This document shows, piece by piece, positions 1-8,171 of a stretch of DNA of 63,056 nucleotides. The stretch is from an uncultured Lentisphaerota bacterium (GTDB lineage Bacteria; Verrucomicrobiota; Kiritimatiellia; CAIQIC01). The DNA lies in the NCBI GenBank assembly GCA_903889245.1, contig CAISWQ010000074.1, forward strand, positions 1 through 63,056, read 5' to 3'. A program made the translations under genes and the position numbers. The notes beneath the pieces were generated by a model that saw only the letters and a program-made list of their open reading frames with translations, made no database searches and had not been told where the DNA came from. Position 1 is the stretch's first letter, and every line of letters starts with the position of its first letter.

Positions 1-18
1 CTCCCGCCGTGTGTGGTT

Positions 19-50
19 GGGAGGGCGAGCGTACTCGCGAGCCGCGTTGG
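19..50. repeat. GC-rich word-like repeat at the window edge
   Basis: The stretch reads GGGAGGGCGAGCG, then TACTCGCGAGCCGCG, with complementary GGCGAGCG / CGCGAGCC-type words and a CTCCC / GGGAG pair (positions 1-5 and 19-23). It lies just downstream of the accD stop. It resembles the other oligonucleotide-word elements of this window in style, but only one copy is visible, so assignment to a family is weak. Confidence 0.3.
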
Positions 51-76
51 TTATGAAACCGGGCGAACCGGTGGCG

Positions 77-931
77 TCAGGCGACGGCGGGCGCGGGCTG
101 GAGGAAGTCGAGAACCGTGGCGAGCGTGGGCTTGAGGTCTTTGCGCGCAACGATGGTATCGAGCAGGCCGTGCTTGAGCAGAAACTCCGCGCGCTGGAAG
201 CCTTCCGGAAGTTCCTGCTGCGTGGTTTCCTTGATGACGCGCGGGCCGGCAAAGCCGATCAGCGCGCCGGGCTCCGCCACGATCACATCGCCGAGCGTGG
301 CGTAGCTGGCCATGACGCCGGCGGTGGTCGGGTGGGTCAGTACGGTGATATAGGGCAGTTTGGCCTCGGCGTGGCGGGCGAGCGCGGCGCTGGTCTTGGC
401 CATCTGCATCAGGCTGAACAGGCCCTCGTACATGCGCGCGCCACCGGAAGCGCAGGAGACGATCACGGGCAATTTTTCGGCCGTGCCGCGCTCGATCAGG
501 CGCGTCACCTTCTCGCCGACGACCGCGCCCATGCTGGCGCCGAGGAACTCGAAATCCATCACGCCGAGCGCGGCGGGCCGACCGGCGAGCAGGATGCGAC
601 CGCAGGTGATCGCGTCATCGCAGCCGGTCTTGGCCTGGTTTTCCTTGATCTTGGCGACGTAGGAGGAGGTGCCGGTGAAGCCGAGGGTGTCCACGCTGAC
701 CAAGCCGGCATCCCACTCGACGAAGCTGCCTTCGTCGGCATAGAGGGCGATGCGGGCCATACGCGGGAGCTGGAAATGATGGCCGCACTTGGTGCAGACG
801 TTCAACGCGGCTTCGAGTTCCTGCTTGAACAGCATTTCGTCGCAGCCGGGGCACTTGATCCACAGGCCGTCGGGCATTTCGCGCTTGCGAACCTTGACGG
901 TGGTCAGTTTTTTCTTGCCGAAAAGTGCCAT
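77..931 (-). CDS. accD: acetyl-CoA carboxylase carboxyltransferase subunit beta
   Basis: With AccA this cytoplasmic subunit transfers CO2 from carboxybiotin to acetyl-CoA, giving malonyl-CoA, the first committed step of fatty-acid synthesis. The 284-residue protein has the N-terminal four-cysteine zinc ribbon (C27, C30, C46, C49) followed by the crotonase-like carboxyltransferase fold, including the SCASGGARMYEG and GFAGPRVI stretches typical of AccD. Length is normal for the family. The ATG at 931 starts MALFGKKK, the expected N-terminus. The partner gene accA is about 3 kb away on the opposite strand, so the two subunits are not co-transcribed. Identification is from family motifs and is secure. 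Confidence 0.96.
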   Translation of the reverse strand: MALFGKKKLTTVKVRKREMPDGLWIKCPGCDEMLFKQELEAALNVCTKCGHHFQLPRMARIALYADEGSFVEWDAGLVSVDTLGFTGTSSYVAKIKENQAKTGCDDAITCGRILLAGRPAALGVMDFEFLGASMGAVVGEKVTRLIERGTAEKLPVIVSCASGGARMYEGLFSLMQMAKTSAALARHAEAKLPYITVLTHPTTAGVMASYATLGDVIVAEPGALIGFAGPRVIKETTQQELPEGFQRAEFLLKHGLLDTIVARKDLKPTLATVLDFLQPAPAVA

Positions 932-1030
932 GCTGAAAGTCCCGTTGCGCCCATCCGCCGCCCAAGCAGGCGGCCAAGCGGCGCGAACCTTAGCCGCGCC
1001 ATACCCCGCCTGTCAATCCCGCCCTTCCAC

Positions 1031-1741
1031 TCACCCTCTCGCCACCGTCAGCACGCAGACCTTGGCCGCGCCGGCTTTCTTCAAAACTTTCGCAACCTCG
1101 GCGACGGTCGCGCCAGTGGTCATCACGTCGTCAATCAGCAGCAGCGCCTTGCCGGCGACGGCGGCCGGGCGACGGACGGCAAAGGCGCCGTGGATGTTAG
1201 TGATGCGCTCGTTGGCCGTCAAATGGGTTTGCGTGCCGGTGTCGCGGGTGCGGGCCAGCGCCCGCCGGAGAAAGGGCAGGCCCAGCTCTTTGGCCAGTCC
1301 TTGCGCCAGCAGGACCGACTGGTTATAGCCGCGCTGGCGCAGCTTCGCGCGGTGGAGGGGGACGCAGCAGATGGCGTCGAGCGGGCCGAACTCCGGCGCG
1401 GTCGGCAGGCCGGCGGCCAGCAGCCGGACGAGATCGGGCGCCACATGATGCGCGGCGTGATATTTGAATTCCTGGATCATCCGTTGGACCGGCCCGCGGT
1501 AGCGGACGACGGAGCGGGCGTAATCGAACGCCGGCTGGAGTTCGTCGCACCACTGGCAGGTGAAGGCCTCGTCCACGCGGCCCTCGACCGGGTCGCCGCA
1601 GTGGAGGCAGTAGGGCTGGCGGACGAACGGCAGGGCGGCCTGGCAGTCCCAGCACAGATGGCCGGTGGCGTCGCCGACGCGCCCGCCGCAGCCGGCGCAG
1701 ACGCGCGGATAGAGCAGATCCAGCAGTTCCCGCCAGTTCAT
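1031..1741 (-). CDS. comF: ComF family phosphoribosyltransferase-like protein
   Basis: ComF proteins are cytoplasmic and support DNA uptake in competent bacteria; their exact reaction is unsettled. The 236-residue protein starts MNWRELLDLLYPRVC and has an N-terminal zinc-finger region rich in CxxC pairs (CAGC, CWDC, CLHC, CQWC), then a type I phosphoribosyltransferase domain with the PRPP-binding motif LLIDDVMTTGAT near residue 200. The frame stays open upstream to 1900, but that extension is only translated palindromic repeat. The ATG at 1741 gives the family-typical N-terminus and was chosen for that reason. comEC (49 kb) and a pseudopilin (40 kb) elsewhere in the window would fit a natural-transformation capacity. 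Confidence 0.9.
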   Translation of the reverse strand: MNWRELLDLLYPRVCAGCGGRVGDATGHLCWDCQAALPFVRQPYCLHCGDPVEGRVDEAFTCQWCDELQPAFDYARSVVRYRGPVQRMIQEFKYHAAHHVAPDLVRLLAAGLPTAPEFGPLDAICCVPLHRAKLRQRGYNQSVLLAQGLAKELGLPFLRRALARTRDTGTQTHLTANERITNIHGAFAVRRPAAVAGKALLLIDDVMTTGATVAEVAKVLKKAGAAKVCVLTVARG

Positions 1742-1750
1742 GGTGCGCTG

Positions 1751-1864
1751 TTTTCCAAACCTTGGAAATCCTTCCGTCGCATTTTCCAAGGCTTGGACAG
1801 GCGGCCCTTGGCTTTTCCAATCCTCGGAAAAGTTCAGGAGCCCGGCTGCCCATCCTTGGAAAAG
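1751..1864. repeat. palindrome cluster 1 (four TTCCAAGSCTTGGAA units)
   Basis: Four copies of the window's 15-bp palindrome are centred at 1760, 1791, 1822 and 1854 (steps 31, 31, 32). The first three are nearly intact (TTCCAAACCTTGGAA, TTCCAAGGCTTGGAC, TTCCAATCCTCGGAA); the fourth keeps only a clean right arm. The cluster fills the 206-bp space between the divergent comF and kinase genes, so it sits where both promoters would be expected. Confidence 0.9.
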
Positions 1865-1947
1865 CTGGCGCAGGCTACCGCCGCGGGCGGGCGGCGGCAA
1901 CGAATATTTTGCTTGTTGGCCGCCGCTGGAAACGGCTAAAAGCGGCC

Positions 1948-2763
1948 ATGAACACGCCGCAGTTTGCCGGATTTGACGTGGTGCGGCCGCTGGGTAGCGG
2001 CGGGATGACGCGCCTGCTGCTGGCGCTGGATGCGCATCACCGGCACGTGGTCATCCGCTACCTGACGCAGGATTTCGCCAAGCGCTGGAGCTACCGGCGG
2101 CATTTCTTCGATGGCGCCAAGGTGATGCAGCACTTGAATCATCCGCATGTCTCGCGGCTGATCAAGACCGGCTATGTGGGCAGCATCCCCTATATGGTGC
2201 TCGAATATATTGACGCCAAGAATCTCCGCGATGTGCTGCTGGCCAAGGACCATATCCTGACCGACAACACGCTCTCGCTCATGCGGCAACTGGCGACGCT
2301 GTTGAGCTACATCCACTCCGCCGGCTACCTCCACCTTGATTTCAAGCCGGAAAACCTGCTCGTCCGGGCCGATGGCGTGATCTTCGTCATTGACTTTGAT
2401 CTCGCCCTGCCGATCCAGCGGCCGTGGTGGCGCCGCCGCCTGCGCGAACTGCCCGGCACGCCCGCCTATGTGGCCCCGGAGACGCTGACGACGCACTGCG
2501 TGGATGTCCGCAGCGATATCTACAGCCTCGGCGTGATTTTCTATGAGATGCTGACGTTCCATAAGCCTTTCGAGAACGACAAGCTGGAACTGGCGCGCGT
2601 CGCGCAGCTCAATCCGCACACGCCCCCGACGCCCTTGCGCCAACACAACCCGCACATCGCGCCGGCCCTTGAGAGCCTCGTGCTCAAATGCCTTGCGAAG
2701 CGGCCGGAAGACCGCTACCCTTCGATGTCGCTCGTCATTCGCGACATGGAAAAGATTCTATGA
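1948..2763 (+). CDS. PknB-like protein kinase with degenerate catalytic motifs
   Basis: This 271-residue protein has the bacterial Ser/Thr kinase fold and no membrane segment: glycine loop LGSGGM, catalytic loop HLDFKPENLL, and APE-type motif VAPETLT. Several key positions are altered. The beta-3 VAIK lysine is arginine (VVIR), the alpha-C glutamate is not evident (FFDGAKVM), and DFG is DFD, although the metal-binding Asp remains. It could be an atypical kinase or a pseudokinase acting as a scaffold. The ATG at 1948 gives the canonical kinase start; the open frame upstream runs through palindromic repeats. Its TGA overlaps the next gene's ATG (ATGA), implying translational coupling to the L,D-transpeptidase and a possible role in wall control. 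Confidence 0.85.
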   Translation: MNTPQFAGFDVVRPLGSGGMTRLLLALDAHHRHVVIRYLTQDFAKRWSYRRHFFDGAKVMQHLNHPHVSRLIKTGYVGSIPYMVLEYIDAKNLRDVLLAKDHILTDNTLSLMRQLATLLSYIHSAGYLHLDFKPENLLVRADGVIFVIDFDLALPIQRPWWRRRLRELPGTPAYVAPETLTTHCVDVRSDIYSLGVIFYEMLTFHKPFENDKLELARVAQLNPHTPPTPLRQHNPHIAPALESLVLKCLAKRPEDRYPSMSLVIRDMEKIL

Positions 2764-3881
2764 ACGACGACCCCTATCTTGCTCCGGGGATCAGTACGCG
2801 CAAAATGGGCCTGCTGGCGGCCTTTGTGATCGTGATGGGTCTCTTGTTGGTGGCCGCTTGGTATCTGGCCAGACAGTTGCAGACCGTCAAGCATGACAAG
2901 GCCGAGAAGGAAGCCGCCGCCTTGGCGGAGGCGCGTGCCGCTGTCCGGGCCCAGACTGCCGCGCCAGCGGAGACGGCCCCTGTCCCGGCGGTGACTCCAC
3001 CAGTGGAACCGGTGGTTCCGCCGCCGCCACCCGCCCTGCCACCACCGCCACCGGAACCGCCCAAGCCGGTGGCGCCGCCGCCTGCGCCAGTGCCTGTACC
3101 GGTGCCCGAGCCGCCCAAGCCCCCCGCGCCAGAGCCCGCGCCCGTAGTCGCCCCGCCGCCGTCGGTCCCACCGGCCCATGAGGGGGGCCGGCAACTGGCC
3201 GAGGCCCGCGAATTGTTCAAGGGCGATCGCTGTCTGCAGGCGCGTGAACTCTGCCAGCAGATCATGGAGAAGAACAAGGAGGGTGCGGTCCGCGCCGACG
3301 CGGAGGCGTTGCTCGGCGAGATTCATACGCTGCTCGCCTTCTCCAAGCGCCCGATGCCGGAGAAGACCGATTACACCGTCCAGGCCGGCGACACGCTCGG
3401 CGGCCTCGCCAGGAAGTTCACGACGACCAAGGAAATGATCCGCAAGAGCAACAATTTCTCCGGCGATGTCATCCGTACCGGTGATCGCTTCCGCCTGCTG
3501 GGCGCGAAATGGGCCGTCACGGTCAGCAAGAACCACAACGACCTGGTCGTGACGATGAACGAAAAATTCTTCAAGCGCTATCATGTCGGCACAGGCCAGT
3601 ACAGCATGACGCCGACCGGTACGTTCAGCATCGTCAGCCGCATCGAGCATCCCACGTGGTACCGCGCCGGCGGCGCGCCGATTCCCTTTGGCGACACGAA
3701 CAACGTGCTCGGCACGCACTGGATTTCCCTCGACATTCCCCACTACGGCATTCATGGCACGTGGGAGACCAACACGATCGGCAAGCAATCCAGCCAGGGT
3801 TGCATCCGGCTGCTCAACAGCCAGGTCGAGGAACTCTATGTCCTGCTGCCGGAAGGCACGCCGGTGACGATCGCCGAGTAA
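2760..3881 (+). CDS. LysM-containing L,D-transpeptidase (YkuD family), membrane-anchored
   Basis: Predicted to make or modify peptidoglycan cross-links, or attach proteins to peptidoglycan, in the periplasm. The 373-residue protein has a cytoplasmic head, one transmembrane helix (about residues 18-40, LLAAFVIVMGLLLVAAWYL), a long proline-rich linker (about 70-140), a short helical region, a LysM domain starting YTVQAGDTL, and a C-terminal YkuD domain. The catalytic signature HGTWE and SQGCIRL is present with the cysteine at about residue 348. The ATG at 2760 overlaps the kinase stop. accA follows after only 20 bp, so kinase, transpeptidase and accA are probably one operon. The Pro-rich spacer suits an enzyme that reaches across the periplasm. 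Confidence 0.92.
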   Translation: MNDDPYLAPGISTRKMGLLAAFVIVMGLLLVAAWYLARQLQTVKHDKAEKEAAALAEARAAVRAQTAAPAETAPVPAVTPPVEPVVPPPPPALPPPPPEPPKPVAPPPAPVPVPVPEPPKPPAPEPAPVVAPPPSVPPAHEGGRQLAEARELFKGDRCLQARELCQQIMEKNKEGAVRADAEALLGEIHTLLAFSKRPMPEKTDYTVQAGDTLGGLARKFTTTKEMIRKSNNFSGDVIRTGDRFRLLGAKWAVTVSKNHNDLVVTMNEKFFKRYHVGTGQYSMTPTGTFSIVSRIEHPTWYRAGGAPIPFGDTNNVLGTHWISLDIPHYGIHGTWETNTIGKQSSQGCIRLLNSQVEELYVLLPEGTPVTIAE

Positions 3882-3901
3882 CCCCCAACGGGAGAACACA
3901 C

Positions 3902-4888
3902 GTGGCCCATTACGCCTTGCCCTTTGAGAAACCGGTCGCCGAGTTGGAGCGCAAGCTCGATGAACTGCGCCACCTGACCAACAAGCAGAATGTGGACGTG
4001 GCCCACGAGATCGCGCGTATGGAGCAGAAGATTGCCGAGACGCGCAAGGAGATCTACGCCAAGCTCACCCCGTGGCAGACCGTGCAGGTCGCGCGCCATC
4101 CGCTGCGCCCCTATGCTCTCGACTACATCCGCGACATGGCCACCGACTTTGTCGAACTCCACGGCGACCGCATCCACCGCGACGACCGCGCGATCTTCGG
4201 CGGCCTCGCCAAGCTCGACGGCCAGCGTGTCCTCATCATCGGCACGCAAAAGGGCCGCGACACCAAGAGCAACCTCGAATGCAACTTCGGTTGCGCCTAT
4301 CCCGAAGGCTACCGCAAGGCCCTGCGGCTGATGAAACTCGCCGCCAAGTTCCGCCTGCCCATCGTCACGCTGATTGACACGCCAGGCGCCTATCCCGGCA
4401 TTGAGAGTGAAGAACGCCACATCGCCGAGGCCATCGCGCTCAACTTGCGCGAGATGTTCACCTTCCCCGTCCCGATCGTCGTCACCATCATTGGCGAAGG
4501 TGGCAGCGGCGGCGCGCTGGGCATTGGCATTGGCGACCGCGTGCTGATTCTCCAGAATGCCTATTATTCTGTCATTTCCCCCGAAGGTTGCGCCGCGATC
4601 CTCTGGAAGAACCGCGCCTACGCCGATCGCGCCGCCGCCGCGCTCAAGATCACCGCCAGGGATCTGCTCCAGATGAAGCTCGCCGACGAGATCGTTGCCG
4701 AGCCCCTTGGCGGCGCGCATGCCGACCCCAAGCTCATGGCGCAGACACTCAAGCAGAGCATCCTGGCCAATCTTCGCGACCTCCAAACCTATACCCCCGA
4801 ACACCTGCTCAAGCTGCGCTACGAGAAATTCCGTGTCATGGGTGTGTTCGAGGAACGTCAGAAAGCCGTTGCCAGCGCCGGGCCGTGA
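3902..4888 (+). CDS. accA: acetyl-CoA carboxylase carboxyltransferase subunit alpha
   Basis: Alpha partner of AccD in malonyl-CoA formation. The 328-residue product has the coiled N-terminal helix region (PVAELERKLDEL), then the carboxyltransferase core with LHGDR, DTPGAYPG, GEGGSGGALGIG and SPEGCAAILWK, all AccA hallmarks. Length is normal. No ATG is available in the right place. GTG at 3902 gives the standard N-terminus and follows a GGGAGA ribosome-binding site at 3890-3895. It is the last gene of a short operon with the kinase and L,D-transpeptidase, an unusual setting that might tie envelope synthesis to fatty-acid supply (inference). Confidence 0.95.
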   Translation: MAHYALPFEKPVAELERKLDELRHLTNKQNVDVAHEIARMEQKIAETRKEIYAKLTPWQTVQVARHPLRPYALDYIRDMATDFVELHGDRIHRDDRAIFGGLAKLDGQRVLIIGTQKGRDTKSNLECNFGCAYPEGYRKALRLMKLAAKFRLPIVTLIDTPGAYPGIESEERHIAEAIALNLREMFTFPVPIVVTIIGEGGSGGALGIGIGDRVLILQNAYYSVISPEGCAAILWKNRAYADRAAAALKITARDLLQMKLADEIVAEPLGGAHADPKLMAQTLKQSILANLRDLQTYTPEHLLKLRYEKFRVMGVFEERQKAVASAGP

Positions 4889-5017
4889 GCAGGGCGGGTT
4901 CCTGTTAACGGCTGACGCTTTTGCCATGCAACGGCGGTGGCGGATGTGACATGGAAGTCTTTGACTCCGCTGCGCGGGTTTGTCACACTCCCGCCGCTTT
5001 TCACGAAAGGAACAACC

Positions 5018-6220
5018 ATGAAAATTGTTTTGGCCTATTCAGGCGGCCTCGATACCTCGGTCCTGCTCAAGTGGATCAAGGAAACCTATCAGGCCGAGAT
5101 GATCGCCTTCTGCGCTGACGTTGGCCAGGAGGAGGAACTCAAGGGGCTCGACAAGAAGGCGAAGAAGACCGGCGCCTCCAAAATTTATATTGAGGATTTG
5201 CGCGCCGAGTTTGCCAAGGCTTTCGTCTTCCCGATGCTGCGCGCCGGCGCGATTTATGAATCCGGCTACCTGCTGGGCACCTCGATCGCGCGCCCGCTGA
5301 TCGCCAAGCGCATGGTCGAGATCGCCCAGGCCAACGGCGCCGCGGCCGTCGCCCACGGTGCGACCGGCAAGGGCAATGACCAGGTCCGGTTCGAGCTGAC
5401 CGCCTACGCGCTCCAGCCCGGCATCAAGATCATCGCCCCGTGGCGCGACGCCAATTTCCGGGACCAGTTCAAAGGCCGGCAGGACATGATCGCCTATTGC
5501 GCCGCGCACCAGATTCCCGTTGAGGCGTCCGCGAAGAAGCCCTATTCGATGGACCGGAACCTCCTGCACATCAGTTATGAAGGCGGCATTCTCGAAGACC
5601 CGTGGGCCGAGCCGCCGCGGGACATCTTCAAGCTCACCGCCGATCCGGCCGACGCGCCGAACAAGCCGGAGTACGTCGAGGTCGCCTTTCGTGGCGGCGA
5701 CGCCGTCGCGGTCAACGGCCGGCGGATGAGCCCGCTCGAGGTGATGCTGACGCTCAACAAGCTCGCCGGCAAACACGGGGTGGGGCGGATTGACTTGGTC
5801 GAGAACCGCTTCGTCGGCATGAAGAGCCGCGGCGTCTACGAGACGCCGGCGGGCACGATCCTGCACCGCGCGCGCGAGGCCGTCGAACAGCTCACGATGG
5901 ACCGCGAAGTCTTGCATCTGCGCAATACGCTCGTGCCGCGCTACGCCGAGATGGTCTACTACGGTTTCTGGTTCGCCCCGGAGCGCGAGATGCTGCAGGC
6001 CGCGATGGATACTGCCGCCGCGTGTGTCACCGGCACCGCGCGGCTCAAGCTCCACAAGGGTAACTGCACGGTCGTCGGCCGCAAGGCGGCGCGGTCGCTC
6101 TACAACCCGCACGTCGCCTCGTTCGAGGCCGCGGGCGGTTACGACCAGAGCGACGCCACCGGCTTCATCAAGCTCAACGCCCTGCGCCTGCGTCAGCGCG
6201 CGCTCGTGCAGCGCGGTTAA
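5018..6220 (+). CDS. argG: argininosuccinate synthase
   Basis: Cytoplasmic enzyme of arginine synthesis: citrulline, aspartate and ATP give argininosuccinate. The 400-residue sequence starts [14 protein letters not shown], the N-type ATP pyrophosphatase P-loop, and keeps the [12 protein letters not shown] and [11 protein letters not shown] blocks of the family. ATG at 5018 is preceded by AAAGGA at 5005-5010. Length matches ArgG. No other arginine gene is nearby, so it is probably transcribed alone. A short degenerate pair of palindromes separates it from the convergent srkA gene. Confidence 0.96.
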   Translation: MKIVLAYSGGLDTSVLLKWIKETYQAEMIAFCADVGQEEELKGLDKKAKKTGASKIYIEDLRAEFAKAFVFPMLRAGAIYESGYLLGTSIARPLIAKRMVEIAQANGAAAVAHGATGKGNDQVRFELTAYALQPGIKIIAPWRDANFRDQFKGRQDMIAYCAAHQIPVEASAKKPYSMDRNLLHISYEGGILEDPWAEPPRDIFKLTADPADAPNKPEYVEVAFRGGDAVAVNGRRMSPLEVMLTLNKLAGKHGVGRIDLVENRFVGMKSRGVYETPAGTILHRAREAVEQLTMDREVLHLRNTLVPRYAEMVYYGFWFAPEREMLQAAMDTAAACVTGTARLKLHKGNCTVVGRKAARSLYNPHVASFEAAGGYDQSDATGFIKLNALRLRQRALVQRG

Positions 6221-6227
6221 GTCCGCT

Positions 6228-6274
6228 TTCCCAAGGCTGGAAAAAAACGGGGCTTGGTCTTCCCCGCCTTGAAA
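6228..6274. repeat. palindrome cluster 2 (two degenerate units)
   Basis: Two eroded copies, TTTCCCAAGGCTGGAAA and TTCCCCGCCTTGAAA, are centred near 6236 and 6267, 31 bp apart. They lie between the convergent argG and srkA stops and could also pair as weak terminator stems. The conserved pitch argues for common origin with the other clusters despite the mutations. Confidence 0.65.
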
Positions 6275-6285
6275 AGTGTGGATGC

Positions 6286-7281
6286 TCAGGCGCCGAGGGC
6301 GTCGCAGATTTCCTGCCGCTGGCGTTCGAGGTCGCCGATCTCCTGCTGCCAGAAGGTTTCGTCGCCCCAGCCGGGCAGCAGGCGCGCAAAGCCGCCATCG
6401 GCCTTCTGGCGCGCGCACCACGCGGTGAAGTGGATGAAGCGCATCGCGCGCAGGGGCTCGATCAGGCGCAGGTCGAGCGCGTCGGAGGTGCGGAAAGTTT
6501 CGTAGCCCTCAAGGATCAGGTTCAATTCACGGCGCGAGTCGCGGACGTGGCCGGGCAGCAGCATCCAGAGGTCCTGTACGGCAGGGCCGAGCGCCATGTC
6601 GTCGAAGTCAATCAGGTGGAACGGTTCGCCGGGGCGGCAGAGGATATTGGCGCGGTGGCAGTCGCCGTGGATGCGCAGTTTCTCGACGTCGGCGAACAAC
6701 GGCGCAATCAGCCCGATAAGGCCGCGGACTGTGGCCTCGAAACGGTCGCGCAGCGCGGCGCGCGGGAAGTCGAGGCGCAGGATAAAGTCGAGGTGGCGCG
6801 CGGTGGACTGGTGCGGGCCGAGTTCGAGGCGGTCGCGTGGTGGATGGAGCGCGCCAATGGCGTGGACGCGCGCGAGCAGGCGGCCGAGTTCGAGCCACTG
6901 CGCCTCGGTGGGCTCATCGAGCGGCCGGCCGCCGCGCTTGGGAAAGAGCGCGAAGCACAAGCCGTCGTGCGCCTGTAAAGTCGCGCCGTTCAGGCCGGCG
7001 AGCGGCGCGACCACCGGCAGTTCCTGCGCGGCGAGTTCGCGGACGAAAGCGTGCTCGTCCTGCAAGGCTTCGCGGCTCCAGCGGCCGGGACGATAGAACT
7101 TGGCGACGACCCAGCCGCCGTCCTCCATTTCGAGGTCATAGACGCGGTTGATGTAGCTCGTCAGCGGACGGCAGAGGTTGGTGCAGCGCCGGCCGAGCGT
7201 GGCCTCGGTCAGCTCGATGACGCGGTCGGGCGTCAGCTCGGAGAAGTCAGGCAGCGCGGCGGTTTGCTCCACAGATTTCAC
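6286..7281 (-). CDS. srkA: SrkA/YihE-like stress-response kinase
   Basis: Homologue of E. coli SrkA (YihE), a cytoplasmic Ser/Thr kinase of the aminoglycoside-phosphotransferase fold linked to envelope and oxidative stress. The 331-residue length agrees with the family. Conserved blocks are NRVYDLE and VVAKFYRPGRWS (nucleotide binding, Lys in VVAKF), the catalytic HGDCHRANIL and metal-binding LIDFDDM. The start is a GTG at 7281 that lies inside a word-like repeat, so the first residues (MKSVEQ) are repeat-derived. The true start could be a few codons later, but no better site is visible. Downstream it converges on argG. Confidence 0.88.
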   Translation of the reverse strand: MKSVEQTAALPDFSELTPDRVIELTEATLGRRCTNLCRPLTSYINRVYDLEMEDGGWVVAKFYRPGRWSREALQDEHAFVRELAAQELPVVAPLAGLNGATLQAHDGLCFALFPKRGGRPLDEPTEAQWLELGRLLARVHAIGALHPPRDRLELGPHQSTARHLDFILRLDFPRAALRDRFEATVRGLIGLIAPLFADVEKLRIHGDCHRANILCRPGEPFHLIDFDDMALGPAVQDLWMLLPGHVRDSRRELNLILEGYETFRTSDALDLRLIEPLRAMRFIHFTAWCARQKADGGFARLLPGWGDETFWQQEIGDLERQRQEICDALGA

Positions 7282-7340
7282 AGATTACACGGATGAGGGG
7301 AATCGGTTGGCCGGTCTTCCAATCTGTGAAAGCTGTGGAT
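7269..7340. repeat. 9-bp-word inverted element (CACAGATTT type)
   Basis: The left arm consists of imperfect 9-bp tandem words, CACAGATTT, CACAGATTA, CACGGATGA (7270-7296). An inverted partner AATCTGTGAAAGCTGTGG lies at 7321-7338. The arms pair imperfectly as CACAGxTTTCACAGATT. The element spans the srkA start and the space upstream of it, after the cyclophilin stop. It could fold in RNA and affect srkA initiation. I recall similar words from other bacterial genomes but cannot verify that here. Confidence 0.75.
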
Positions 7341-7351
7341 CAACTTCCGCT

Positions 7352-7951
7352 TTATTGCACGGTGACGGAGATGATTTCCACCGGCGTGGTGGGCACGTCA
7401 TCCATGCCGCGGAAATTATCGGTCTGGACGGCCTTGATCTTGTCCACCACGTCCAGGCCCTTGGTCACCTTGCCGAAGACGCAGTAACCAAAGCCCTGCG
7501 GCGAATCGTTGCGGTAATCGAGGAAGGCATTGTCCATGACGTTGATGAAGAACTGGCTTGTGGCGCTGTGAATGTCGGACGTGCGCGCCATGGCGATGGT
7601 GCCGGCTTTGTTCTTCAGGCCGTTGGCGGCCTCGTTGCGGACCGGTGAACGCGTCGGCTTCTGGAGCATGTCGCGGGTGAAGCCGCCGCCCTGGATCATG
7701 AAGCCGTTGATGACGCGATGGAAGATCGTGCCGTTATAGTGGCCATCCTTCGCATACTGAATGAAATTCTTGACGGTTTCGGGCGCCTTCTCCGGGTAAA
7801 GTTCCAGTTGAATCTCGCCCAGGCTGGTTTTCATCGTGATCATGGTTTTGATTTTTCCTCCGCTTTGCTCGTTGCAGGCCGCCAGACCGGCGGCGCACAC
7901 CAGCGCGCCGCCCCACACCGCCAACTGCTGCCACAGGTTTTTCAGGTTCAT
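7352..7951 (-). CDS. cyclophilin-type peptidyl-prolyl isomerase lipoprotein
   Basis: Predicted periplasmic, lipid-anchored cis-trans prolyl isomerase that helps fold exported proteins. The 199-residue protein starts with a lipoprotein signal ending LAAC (Cys about residue 26), then a compact cyclophilin domain: IQLELYPEKAPETVKNF, FHRVINGFMIQGG (catalytic Arg in FHR) and the VFGKVTKGLDVVDKI C-terminus. It is of the short PpiA/PpiB class. The ATG at 7951 gives a clean signal peptide. It is transcribed away from aspS, with a palindrome cluster in the divergent gap. Confidence 0.92.
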   Translation of the reverse strand: MNLKNLWQQLAVWGGALVCAAGLAACNEQSGGKIKTMITMKTSLGEIQLELYPEKAPETVKNFIQYAKDGHYNGTIFHRVINGFMIQGGGFTRDMLQKPTRSPVRNEAANGLKNKAGTIAMARTSDIHSATSQFFINVMDNAFLDYRNDSPQGFGYCVFGKVTKGLDVVDKIKAVQTDNFRGMDDVPTTPVEIISVTVQ

Positions 7952-8071
7952 GGTCGTCTCGCAAATCGGCGGCGAGTGTGCCTGACGCCGTGGCGGGAGT
8001 CAAATCCACGCTTTCACCACCATGTTCGGCGTTGCTTTGGCGGGGACGGGTCACTACAATCCGCCGCCCGT

Positions 8072-8150
8072 TTCCAAGGCTTGGAAGGTGACCGGCAGTT
8101 TTTTTCCAAGGCTTGGAACAAGCGGGCGTTGTTTTTTCCAAGCCTTGGAA
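8072..8150. repeat. palindrome cluster 3 (three near-perfect units)
   Basis: Three units with intact TTCCAAGSCTTGGAA cores are centred at 8079, 8111 and 8143, exactly 32 bp apart. Spacers are 17 bp, T/A-rich at the edges and GC-rich inside. The cluster occupies the divergent gap between the cyclophilin gene and aspS and ends 21 bp before the aspS start codon, so it is probably in or next to the aspS leader. Confidence 0.93.
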
Positions 8151-8171
8151 ACCGAAGACGGGAGCACGACC

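Noticed and set aside
11-1939. 642-codon open frame on the plus strand across accD and comF
   Set aside because: It is antisense to two clear genes, is low in domain-like content and reflects the high GC content.
1742-1947. N-terminal extensions of comF (to 1900) and of the kinase (from 1762) through palindromes
   Set aside because: Unlike the two tolC genes, family-typical N-termini begin at 1741 and 1948, and the extensions consist only of translated repeat.
8022-8171. 50-residue N-terminal extension of AspS
   Set aside because: AspS proteins start at the OB-fold; the extension is repeat-derived and the ATG at 8172 is in the expected place.
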